From positions 434,001 to 498,000 of the forward strand of contig NZ_QOZG01000003.1 in NCBI RefSeq assembly GCF_003335045.1: 64,000 bases of DNA, read 5' to 3'. Under the pieces are notes generated by a model. That model was given only the letters and a program-made list of their open reading frames with translations, did not search any database and was not told the DNA's origin. The position numbers and the translations under genes were made by a program. This DNA comes from Paramesorhizobium salinisoli. Its GTDB lineage: Bacteria; Pseudomonadota; Alphaproteobacteria; Rhizobiales; Rhizobiaceae. Below are positions 47,095 to 54,189 of the stretch, piece after piece. The stretch's first letter is position 1. Every line of letters begins with the position of its first letter.

Positions 47095-47957
47095 CCGATG
47101 CGGCCCACCCGATTCCCCATGCAATAACCGAGCACAAACGCTTCGGCTTCACCCATTACATGATCTGCCTGAAGGGCATTCTGGTTCGCGAGGGCCTGCG
47201 TTATCTCAACCAGCGTGAGCGCTTCATCTCGTCGCTGGTGCGTCCCCTGCTCTGGCTTTTCATCTTCGCCGCAGGCTTCAGGCAGGTGCTGGGCGTCTCC
47301 ATCATTCCACCGTACCAGACCTATGTGCTCTACGAGGTCTACATCACCCCCGGCCTTTGCGGAATGATCCTGCTCTTCAGCGGCATGCAATCCTCGCTCT
47401 CCATGGTCTACGACCGGGAAATGGGCAATATGCGCACCCTGCTTGTCAGCCCCTTTCCGCGCTGGTTCCTGCTGGTCTCCAAACTTTTGGCCGGCGTCGC
47501 GGTTTCGCTGATCCAGGTCTATGTATTCCTCGCCATCGCCTGGTTCTGGGACGTCAAGGCGCCATTCATTGGCTATCTCATGATCCTGCCTGCGCTGTTC
47601 CTTGCCGGGCTGATGCTGGGCGCGCTCGGCATGTTCCTCTCGTCGATGATCAAGCAGCTTGAAAACTTCGCGGGCATCATGAATTTCGTGATCTTCCCGA
47701 TGTATTTCGCCTCCTCCGCCCTTTATCCGCTCTGGCGCGTCCAGGAGGCGAGCCCGCTCCTCTACAAGATCTGTCTGCTCAATCCATTTACCTACGCGGT
47801 CGAACTCGTCCGCTTTGCCTTCTACGGCCAGATCGAATGGACTTCGCTCGCCGTCGTCGCGGCGTTTACGCTCATCTTCCTCGGCGGCGCCATCATCGCC
47901 TACGACCCGTCAAGAGGTCTCATCATCCGCAAACAGGATACGGGAGGAAACAGTTGA
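47091..47957 (+). CDS. PQQ-associated ABC-2 type permease
   Basis: A 288-residue inner-membrane protein with about six hydrophobic helices. It has the ABC-2 motif (Phe-Pro-Arg-Trp-Phe-Leu near residue 121, Leu-Glu-Asn-Phe-Ala-Gly-Ile-Met-Asn-Phe near 192). It belongs to the exporter-type permeases associated with PQQ alcohol dehydrogenases (PedC-like). The substrate is unknown. It is translationally coupled to the ATPase at its 5' end and to the next gene at its 3' end. Confidence 0.9.
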   Translation: MTDAAHPIPHAITEHKRFGFTHYMICLKGILVREGLRYLNQRERFISSLVRPLLWLFIFAAGFRQVLGVSIIPPYQTYVLYEVYITPGLCGMILLFSGMQSSLSMVYDREMGNMRTLLVSPFPRWFLLVSKLLAGVAVSLIQVYVFLAIAWFWDVKAPFIGYLMILPALFLAGLMLGALGMFLSSMIKQLENFAGIMNFVIFPMYFASSALYPLWRVQEASPLLYKICLLNPFTYAVELVRFAFYGQIEWTSLAVVAAFTLIFLGGAIIAYDPSRGLIIRKQDTGGNS

Positions 47958-48589
47958 AACGCTTGAAGATACTATGTCGTGGCTTCATCGCCCTGCTGCT
48001 AGCCGCAGCATCGCCAGTGCCGGCTTTCGCCGCTGCCAATACCGATCCCGACTGGCCCTGTATCCAGCGCAAGGTCCCGCAGCTTTCCATCGCGCAGGTA
48101 TGGACAGGACCGGACCTGCCGGAAAATGCCGCGAAATGGGCCGATGATCCCGCAATATCGCATTTGGCCACTGAGATGGCCGCGCGACGCAATACCGTCG
48201 AGGACGCGCAGAAGCTGCTGGCGACCTATATCCAAAGCATCCCCCGCCACGAGATCAACGACAAGCTGATGCAGCTTTTCCAGGGGATATTCGAAAAGCT
48301 CAATTGGGAACGCCAGCAGATCATTTCGGGCATCTCCCGCTATGCCGCCAAACAGCGCGATATGGCGGCCGATTTGCGTCGGGAAGCACAGAAAGTCGAT
48401 GCAATGCGGGCAAAACCAGACGCCGATCAGGCCGAACTCACCAAACACAACGACCGCTTGACCTGGGAAACGCGGATTTTCGAAGAGCGTACACAATCGC
48501 TGACCTATATCTGCGAGGTGCCGACGATCCTCGAACAGCGCCTCTACAAGCTTGCAAATACCATCAGCCAGTCGATCATCAAAGAATAG
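47954..48589 (+). CDS. Hypothetical periplasmic protein linked to the PQQ ABC system
   Basis: A 211-residue exported protein with a signal peptide (Met-Lys-Arg-Leu-Lys, hydrophobic core, Ala-Phe-Ala near residue 26) and a mostly alpha-helical, charged mature part (residues 90-190 look coiled-coil), with Cys at about residues 35 and 192. I do not recognise a family. The start is a TTG at 47954 overlapping the permease stop (TTGA) behind a strong GGGAGGAAA site. Its last 11 bases overlap the end of pqqE on the other strand. Confidence 0.72.
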   Translation: MKRLKILCRGFIALLLAAASPVPAFAAANTDPDWPCIQRKVPQLSIAQVWTGPDLPENAAKWADDPAISHLATEMAARRNTVEDAQKLLATYIQSIPRHEINDKLMQLFQGIFEKLNWERQQIISGISRYAAKQRDMAADLRREAQKVDAMRAKPDADQAELTKHNDRLTWETRIFEERTQSLTYICEVPTILEQRLYKLANTISQSIIKE

Positions 48590-49700
48590 GTTCCGCCACC
48601 TTCCCTATCCGCCTGTATTGAAACCCGGTGTCGCTGGACGCAGCGCCCATCCTGGCGGCCTCTTCGATGAGTGCGCCCATGCGCGCATGCAACGGGGACT
48701 TGATGCAGGCCGGGTCCGTTGCCGCGGCATCGCCGGCAATGGCCATCGCCTGGCAGCGGCAGCCGCCCCAGTCGAGCTCCTGCCGCTCGCAGCTGCGGCA
48801 CGGCTCCGCCATCCAGTCAGTGCCACGGAACGCGTTGAACGCGGGAGAATCGCGCCAGATATCGCCCAGTTTCCAGTCGCCGAACTGTTCAAAATGCAGG
48901 GATTTGATGGTATGGGCAGCATGGCAGGGCAACACCGTGCCATCGGGCGCCACCATGAAGGCGTCACGCGCCCAGCCGCCCATGCAGGGCTTGGGATATA
49001 TCGCGAAATAATCGGGCGTCACGAAATCGATCGTCATGATACCGCGCAACCGCTCCTGCGCCTCCTCGACGATCTGCACCTGGCGCTCGACCGACTCCCG
49101 GTCCGGCATCAGCGCATCGCGATTGATGAGCGCCCAGCCGGCATATTGCACGTTGGCGATTTCCAGCCGTTCCGCGCCGAGCGACAGCGCCATCTCGATG
49201 AAATCCGGCACTTCATGCATGTTGTGGCGATGGATTGGCGCGTTGATCGTCAGCGGCAGGCCCGCCTCGCGGACGCGCCTTGCCGTCTCGATCTTCTTTT
49301 CATGCGCGCCGCGATGATTGCCGACCTTTTCCGTGGTCTGGGGATGCGCACCCTGGAAGCTGAGCTGCACATGGTCCAGACCCGCCGCGGCAAACGCCTC
49401 GATCCGCCCTTCCGGGATGCCGACGCCGGCGGTGATGAGATTGGTGTAGACGCCGCGTCCCGCCAGACAGGCGATGATTTCCGTGAGATCGCTGCGCAGC
49501 GTCGGCTCGCCGCCCGACAGATGCACCTGCAGAACGCCCAGATCCGCCGCCTCCTCGAAAAGCGTGAGCCAGCCTTGCGTCCCCATCTCGCGGTTGGCCT
49601 TCAGAAGCTCGACCGGATTGGAGCAATAGGCGCATTGCAGCGGACAGCGATGCGTCAGCTCCGCCAGCATGGCAATAGGTGGTAGAATGGCTTCGGTCAT
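48579..49700 (-). CDS. pqqE: PqqA peptide cyclase (radical SAM enzyme PqqE)
   Basis: Forms the Glu-Tyr carbon-carbon crosslink in PqqA, the first step of PQQ synthesis. The 373-residue protein has the radical SAM cluster motif at Cys19-x3-Cys23-x2-Cys26 (Thr-His-Arg-Cys-Pro-Leu-Gln-Cys-Ala-Tyr-Cys) and C-terminal SPASM cysteines (Cys-Gly/Met-Gly-Gly-Trp and Cys-Arg-Ser-Cys-Glu-Arg). It overlaps pqqD by 4 bases and is the last gene of the pqq array. Confidence 0.96.
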   Translation of the reverse strand: MTEAILPPIAMLAELTHRCPLQCAYCSNPVELLKANREMGTQGWLTLFEEAADLGVLQVHLSGGEPTLRSDLTEIIACLAGRGVYTNLITAGVGIPEGRIEAFAAAGLDHVQLSFQGAHPQTTEKVGNHRGAHEKKIETARRVREAGLPLTINAPIHRHNMHEVPDFIEMALSLGAERLEIANVQYAGWALINRDALMPDRESVERQVQIVEEAQERLRGIMTIDFVTPDYFAIYPKPCMGGWARDAFMVAPDGTVLPCHAAHTIKSLHFEQFGDWKLGDIWRDSPAFNAFRGTDWMAEPCRSCERQELDWGGCRCQAMAIAGDAAATDPACIKSPLHARMGALIEEAARMGAASSDTGFQYRRIGKVAEPIL

Positions 49701-50050
49701 TCGTTTTCTCTCAAGTCCGGACGGAAAACCGCATCACACTTTTCCTGGACTTGCTGCAGCGTCACCAGAAATTTGTCCGACCATTCCTGCAGGAATGCCG
49801 TCACGTCAGGGGCTATATCGGCTTCATCAGCGCCATATTGGTCGGCAAGCAATGCGATCATTTCCGCAACGTCATGCGTGCCGTCGCAAAGCCGCAGAAT
49901 ATCGAGGCTGACTTCATTGGGCCAGAATATCCGCTCCGGCGACAGAAGCGCCCAGGCATCTCGAACCGGATCATATTGCAGCCGTGCATGCCGCCGCAAT
50001 TTGGGCCTCGACTGCATCGACACTATAGCACGGATGCGGATGGCTTCCAT
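49697..50050 (-). CDS. pqqD: PQQ biosynthesis chaperone PqqD
   Basis: Binds the PqqA peptide and presents it to PqqE. The 117-residue product contains the PqqD core (Arg-Pro-Lys-Leu-Arg-Arg-His-Ala-Arg-Leu, Leu-Leu-Ser-Pro-Glu-Arg, Leu-Cys-Asp-Gly) and a C-terminal helix, with about 10 extra residues at the start. Two adjacent ATGs (50053, 50050) follow GGAGGA; the second has better spacing. It overlaps pqqC and pqqE. Confidence 0.93.
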   Translation of the reverse strand: MEAIRIRAIVSMQSRPKLRRHARLQYDPVRDAWALLSPERIFWPNEVSLDILRLCDGTHDVAEMIALLADQYGADEADIAPDVTAFLQEWSDKFLVTLQQVQEKCDAVFRPDLRENE

Positions 50051-50805
50051 CATCCCTCCTCCGGATTGAAGGCGCCCGGCGGCACATGTCCTTTTTCGCC
50101 ATAGGCGTAGTCGAGCGCATCCAGCATCGCCCAGAGAACATCGCATTTGAAAACCAGCGCGTCGATCACCGCCTGCTGCTTTTCCGGCGTCGTCGCATGT
50201 TCGAGCACATAGGCGAGCGCGAAATCGGAGTCGCGCGAGGCCTGTGTCGGGCGCGGCTTGAAATAGGCGAGGATGTCTTCCGAGACATAGTCATATTTCG
50301 CCAGCATGGCCGGCACCCGTTCGCCGATGATGACCGGCGAGAAAAGTTCCGTCAGCGACGACGCCACGGCTTCGAGCAGGCTGCGATTGGTGCAGAAGGA
50401 GAGATAGGCGCCGACGGCGAACCGCGTGGCGGGAAGCGCCAGCCGCTCGCTCTTGACCATCCCGGCGTCCAGCCCGAGGCCCGTAGCCAGCTTCAGCCAA
50501 CGGGCAATGCCGCCGTTCCAGCCGTCGCCGCCGTCATGGTCCTCGATACGCTTGCGCCATTCCGCGCGGAAGGCCGGATCTTCCGCGCGCGCCAGGATCA
50601 TCGCATCCTTGCGCGGAATGACCGACTGGTAGCAATAGCGGTTGAGCGCCCAGGCCTGCATCTGCGTCTTCGTCAGCGCGCCGCTCACCATCTGATGATG
50701 GAACGGATGGAGATTGTGATAGCGCGCTGAGCCGACATCCCGCAGCACTGTCTCCAGTTGCGTGTTCGTCAGCCCTTCTCTTGCGGCGCTGGCAAAATCT
50801 TTCAA
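50050..50805 (-). CDS. pqqC: Pyrroloquinoline-quinone synthase PqqC
   Basis: The cofactorless oxidase that closes the ring and performs the final oxidation to PQQ. The 251-residue all-helical protein shows Tyr-His-Asn-Leu-His-Pro-Phe-His near residue 29, Gln-Ala-Trp-Ala-Leu-Asn-Arg-Tyr-Tyr/Cys-Tyr-Gln, and Asp-His-Asp-Gly. It is coupled to pqqB by an ATGA overlap at 50802-50805. Confidence 0.96.
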   Translation of the reverse strand: MKDFASAAREGLTNTQLETVLRDVGSARYHNLHPFHHQMVSGALTKTQMQAWALNRYCYQSVIPRKDAMILARAEDPAFRAEWRKRIEDHDGGDGWNGGIARWLKLATGLGLDAGMVKSERLALPATRFAVGAYLSFCTNRSLLEAVASSLTELFSPVIIGERVPAMLAKYDYVSEDILAYFKPRPTQASRDSDFALAYVLEHATTPEKQQAVIDALVFKCDVLWAMLDALDYAYGEKGHVPPGAFNPEEG

Positions 50806-51752
50806 AGCCGGATCTCCATTCCGTCATAGGCGACTTCCCATCCCGCTGCCCTCACCGCCGCATGTTCGGGGGAGGCATCATCCAGGATGGGATTGGTGTT
50901 GTTGATATGCACATAGATGCGCTTTCCGATGGGCAGATCCTCAAGCATCTTCATCGACCCCGCTTCGCCTGCGATGTGCAGATGCCCCATGCGCGCCCCG
51001 GTTTTTGCGCCAACGCCGGCCCTTACCATCTCATCATCATGATAGACTGTGCCGTCGAAGAGCAGGCAGGCGGCACCCGCGATACGCTCTTTCAACCGCG
51101 CATCGATGCGCGCGCAACCGGGAATATAGAACGCCGTTTCGGCGCTGCTTACCGCCCCGATCCGCACGCCGATCGTGTCGCCCTCTTCCGTGCCGAAGCC
51201 TTCTGCCGACCTCGCCTCATCCTCCAGGAACAGCGCCACTTTTCCCGGCACGGAGAAGGTTTCTATGGCAATCCCGGTGGGCTGCCCCTCGGCGTCCAGA
51301 ATATCCGTGCGCACGCCAAGAGAAAGCCTGCGGCGCTGAACGATCGAGCGGTCGAGCACGTTGAAAATCGAATTCGCGTCGAGCACTTCCAGCACCCGAT
51401 CCGTCGCATAGATCGCGAAAGGTTCGCGCTCGCGCAAGGTAAGGAGGCCGGCGATATGATCGACATCGGCATTGGTCAGCACCACCGCCCGAATCGGCGT
51501 CGAGCGCAATGGGCCGTCCGGCTGTGGCTGCAACTCAGGTGTTGCCGCGATCTGCTGGCGTATGTCGGGAGACGCATTGAACAGCACCCAGGCTGCACCC
51601 TCGGCCGTTCCGTTGGCCGTTACGGCGAGGCTGGATTGCGTCCGTGGCTGGAAGCCCGGTTTATCCGCCCTCACCGCCCGGCTGAGGCGGTAATTGCAAT
51701 TCCACTGGGGAAAACCGCCGCCCGCCGCGGAGCCGATGATCTTCAAATGCAT
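50802..51752 (-). CDS. pqqB: PQQ biosynthesis protein PqqB
   Basis: A metallo-beta-lactamase-fold hydroxylase acting on the crosslinked Glu-Tyr dipeptide. The 316-residue protein begins Met-His-Leu-Lys-Ile-Ile-Gly-Ser-Ala-Ala-Gly-Gly-Gly-Phe-Pro-Gln-Trp-Asn-Cys-Asn and has the Thr-Asn-Ala-Asp-Val-Asp-His-Ile-Ala-Gly motif near residue 90. The ATG at 51752 fits family N-termini; the frame is open to 51800. A stem-loop separates it from pqqA. Confidence 0.96.
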   Translation of the reverse strand: MHLKIIGSAAGGGFPQWNCNYRLSRAVRADKPGFQPRTQSSLAVTANGTAEGAAWVLFNASPDIRQQIAATPELQPQPDGPLRSTPIRAVVLTNADVDHIAGLLTLREREPFAIYATDRVLEVLDANSIFNVLDRSIVQRRRLSLGVRTDILDAEGQPTGIAIETFSVPGKVALFLEDEARSAEGFGTEEGDTIGVRIGAVSSAETAFYIPGCARIDARLKERIAGAACLLFDGTVYHDDEMVRAGVGAKTGARMGHLHIAGEAGSMKMLEDLPIGKRIYVHINNTNPILDDASPEHAAVRAAGWEVAYDGMEIRL

Positions 51753-51811
51753 TACGCGCACCCACCCTGCCGGTGACTCCTGTCTCCGGCACCAATCCAA
51801 TCAGCAGAGAT

Positions 51812-51844
51812 ATCTGCTCCGCGCAGAGTTTGCGCGGAGCAGAT
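51812..51844 (-). terminator. Stem-loop between pqqA and pqqB
   Basis: A perfect 14-base stem (ATCTGCTCCGCGCA and its complement) with a five-base loop, starting 9 bases after the pqqA stop codon on the minus strand. There is no T run, so it is probably an RNA-stabilising or partial-termination hairpin that lets pqqA transcripts exceed pqqB-E transcripts. Confidence 0.75.
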
Positions 51845-51852
51845 CGACCATC

Positions 51853-51948
51853 TTACTTTTTGGCCTTCAGTTCTGCGGAAAGGTAGCGTGACATCTCCAT
51901 TCCCGCAGCGACCTGGCACATGGTCGGCTTGGTCCATGTCTTCTTCAT
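51853..51948 (-). CDS. pqqA: PQQ precursor peptide PqqA
   Basis: The 31-residue ribosomal peptide from which PQQ is built. The conserved Glu18 and Tyr22 (Glu-x3-Tyr in Met-Glu-Met-Ser-Arg-Tyr) supply the two residues that are crosslinked. The N-terminus Met-Lys-Lys-Thr-Trp-Thr-Lys-Pro is typical. It is preceded by a GGAG site about 6 bases upstream. It is first in the pqqABCDE order and lies about 70 bases after the Cys-x3-Cys-Trp protein gene. Confidence 0.96.
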   Translation of the reverse strand: MKKTWTKPTMCQVAAGMEMSRYLSAELKAKK

Positions 51949-52015
51949 GCTCTTCTCCTTCTCAATAAAGATCAGAAAGCTGATCTCCTTTTATCATACG
52001 CTTTTTGCGCACGAT

Positions 52016-52570
52016 TCAGAACCCTAAAGGTACGTTCTTTTCCGTCGGCTGCCCCGCAGCCACCCAGCCATCCGTACCCAAGGGATACCAGAGCACCGCC
52101 CGATATCCCCATCCCACCGCCCTTTTGGCGGCGTTCCAAGACATCCAGCAGTTTTCCATGCAATAGAATAACACCAAAGCATCCTTGTCATCACCCAGGC
52201 GCGATTCCAGTCCCTTACGAAAATAAGCTTCGGTCTCCATGTTGAGGACACCGTACCCTACGTTCGCCAACCAGATACTACCTGGTATATCTTGCCTTAT
52301 CTTTTCCTTCCAAATAGTTCCCGCCGGAAGTTTTTCCGGCTTGGGATCATAGGGAAGCACATCGACAAAAAGAGCTGACCGATTCTTCCAGAGTGCGACC
52401 GCTTCCTCGGTAGAAACCACCTTGGCCCCCTTCAACGTCGCTGGGACCGCCGCGCGATAGTTCTCTGTCCTGTAACCGTCGGGTTCCGGCAAACTTTCGG
52501 CAAAAGCCTGCGCAACGGTCCATGGGACCAATGCTGCGACGATTGCTGACACCCACCGGCGCACCGGCAT
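52016..52570 (-). CDS. PQQ-dependent catabolism-associated Cys-x3-Cys-Trp protein
   Basis: A 184-residue exported rhodanese-like protein of the family that accompanies PQQ dehydrogenases. It has a signal peptide (Ala-Phe-Ala-Glu near residue 24), and the Tyr-Cys137-Met-Glu-Asn-Cys141-Trp-Met-Ser-Trp-Asn-Ala-Ala signature. The two cysteines could form a redox pair. The ATG at 52570 follows GGAGGAAAAG; a TTG at 52585 lies inside that site and is rejected. It sits between xoxJ and pqqA. Confidence 0.88.
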   Translation of the reverse strand: MPVRRWVSAIVAALVPWTVAQAFAESLPEPDGYRTENYRAAVPATLKGAKVVSTEEAVALWKNRSALFVDVLPYDPKPEKLPAGTIWKEKIRQDIPGSIWLANVGYGVLNMETEAYFRKGLESRLGDDKDALVLFYCMENCWMSWNAAKRAVGWGYRAVLWYPLGTDGWVAAGQPTEKNVPLGF

Positions 52571-52610
52571 TTTCTTTTCCTCCAATCGTAACCGGTTTCT
52601 GTGCCGGTCC

Positions 52611-53480
52611 CTATTGCGTGATTGGCTTGTCCTGCTCGTTGATCAGCGGCACATGATAATCGAGCAGTATCTTGTTGATTTCCTGCTGGTTTTCGCGAAT
52701 GACCTTGTTCAACGTCCGCTTCCACTCCTGGTCTGAGGGACGCACGCCCATGGTGATGCGAAATGCCATCCGCCCGGTCTTTTCCTTGAGAAGCGGAACG
52801 ATGGCGAGTTCGGGCGCGAGTTCATGCGCATAGTACCCGGCCATCGGTCCCCAAAGAATGGCAACATCGATCACGCCGCTCTGAAGCTCTTTCAGCATGA
52901 GTTCGGCCATCGAAGGCGCCAGGCGCGTATCGACCATTAGAGGGTACGGACGGACATTGCGCATATAACCGGCTTTTGCCAGATTGGCGGCAGGCGGCGT
53001 GCCTGCGACGATCCCGATCTTCTTCGTCGCCAGTCGCGGATCCTCGACCGTATCTATGCCGTCGAGGCCGTTTCCCTTCTTGTAGACCATGACATAGGTC
53101 GAGCGATAATAGGCATTGGTGTTCTGGACCAGTTCGTCTCCCTGGGCATACCCCATGATGATATCGCAGCGATTGGACCGCAGAGTGTTGCGCACGAATC
53201 CGGTCGCCATTGGATACCAGGTATAGGACACGGATTTGCGTCCGGTCTTGGCAGCCACGAGCTCCGCCAGCCTGTTCTCGAAGCCTTTGCCGTTTTCGTC
53301 GGAGAACGGCATGTCGGACGGATCGGCGCAGACCCGCAGGACATCCGGATCGACCAGTTCACCGGCGGCACCCAGCCCCGTCTCCTGCGCCAACCCGCGA
53401 GAGGGGGCAGCCATTGCGGTCATGAACAGCACTGCAGCCAGAATCCGCCACATGCCTTTGATCCTATTGACCTTTCCCAT
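52611..53480 (-). CDS. xoxJ: XoxJ/MoxJ-type periplasmic binding protein
   Basis: A 289-residue solute-binding-fold protein of the quinoprotein-dehydrogenase-associated type; XoxJ/MxaJ is thought to help activate the dehydrogenase. It has a signal peptide (Met-Trp-Arg-Ile-Leu-Ala-Ala-Val-Leu core), then Leu-Arg-Val-Cys-Ala-Asp-Pro-Ser-Asp-Met-Pro-Phe-Ser and Cys-Asp-Ile-Ile-Met-Gly. The ATG at 53480 is next to the cytochrome stop codon; an internal ATG at 53453 would also leave a functional signal peptide. Confidence 0.88.
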   Translation of the reverse strand: MGKVNRIKGMWRILAAVLFMTAMAAPSRGLAQETGLGAAGELVDPDVLRVCADPSDMPFSDENGKGFENRLAELVAAKTGRKSVSYTWYPMATGFVRNTLRSNRCDIIMGYAQGDELVQNTNAYYRSTYVMVYKKGNGLDGIDTVEDPRLATKKIGIVAGTPPAANLAKAGYMRNVRPYPLMVDTRLAPSMAELMLKELQSGVIDVAILWGPMAGYYAHELAPELAIVPLLKEKTGRMAFRITMGVRPSDQEWKRTLNKVIRENQQEINKILLDYHVPLINEQDKPITQ

Positions 53481-53481
53481 T

Positions 53482-54006
53482 TTATCCACCCATACAGGAG
53501 GTTTCCTGCTCTTTCGCCGCCGCAGGCTTGTCATCCTTTTTCGCCGGTCGCCCGCGCGGCAGATCGCCGACGGCGCGCGCCCGCAGATAGACGTAGATGT
53601 CGTCCAGGTAGCAATAGACGTTCTTGTTGTCGCCGAATGCCGGCATGACGCTTTCCTTGCCGGCACTGAGGTTTTTCCGGCCCTCTGCGACGGTGGACAG
53701 GAAGTCGGCATAGCTCATCGTCTTCAGCGAATTGGCAAGTGCGGGCGCAAAGGACGATCCGGCGCCATCGGCGCCATGACATACATTGCATTCCGAATTG
53801 AAACGGCGATAGCCGCTATAAGTATACCAATCCACCGTCCCGTCTTCCTTGATATTGAAAGTGGGCGTGCCATCCTTGTCGAAATATTTGCCGTCTTCGT
53901 TGGAGACAGCGGCTGCCGTTGCCTTGTCGTCGGCATGGACATTAACCGTCCCTGCCAGCACGCTAACAACGATCGCGACGCAAAACTGTTTCATCCGAAC
54001 GGGCAT
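53482..54006 (-). CDS. xoxG: Cytochrome c, electron acceptor of XoxF (XoxG-type)
   Basis: A 174-residue periplasmic c-type cytochrome of the methanol-metabolism group. It has a signal peptide (Val-His-Ala-Asp near residue 26), haem site Cys73-Asn-Val-Cys76-His77 and probable axial Met121 in Ser-Val-Met-Pro-Ala-Phe. Other cysteines (about 132 and 171) may form a disulfide. Its position immediately after xoxF marks it as the dehydrogenase's electron acceptor. The ATG at 54006 follows GCGAGG. Confidence 0.9.
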   Translation of the reverse strand: MPVRMKQFCVAIVVSVLAGTVNVHADDKATAAAVSNEDGKYFDKDGTPTFNIKEDGTVDWYTYSGYRRFNSECNVCHGADGAGSSFAPALANSLKTMSYADFLSTVAEGRKNLSAGKESVMPAFGDNKNVYCYLDDIYVYLRARAVGDLPRGRPAKKDDKPAAAKEQETSCMGG

Positions 54007-54093
54007 TCATAACCTCGCATTCCAAACCTGAAGCAACATGCATCCATGCTGCTCCCGCGGTGGCTTTATTCGTATTCGTGAGGATGGAAGGCA

Positions 54094-54145
54094 AAGGGAG
54101 CCCGGCCCATGTCTGACCGCGTCGTCGACAGATCCGGGCTCCCTT
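54094..54145 (-). terminator. Large inverted repeat between xoxF and xoxG
   Basis: A 12-base perfect stem (AAGGGAGCCCGG and its complement) around a 28-base loop, 45 bases after the xoxF stop codon. The T tract on the minus strand is only three bases, so partial termination or mRNA stabilisation is more likely than full termination. Confidence 0.6.
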
Positions 54146-54189
54146 GTCAAAGCCTGCGAACGCAAGCTCAACCTTCCGGTTGGGTTCCC

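Noticed and set aside
48552..49685. A 377-codon plus-strand frame over pqqE
   Set aside because: It is antisense to pqqE, whose radical SAM cysteines are unmistakable.
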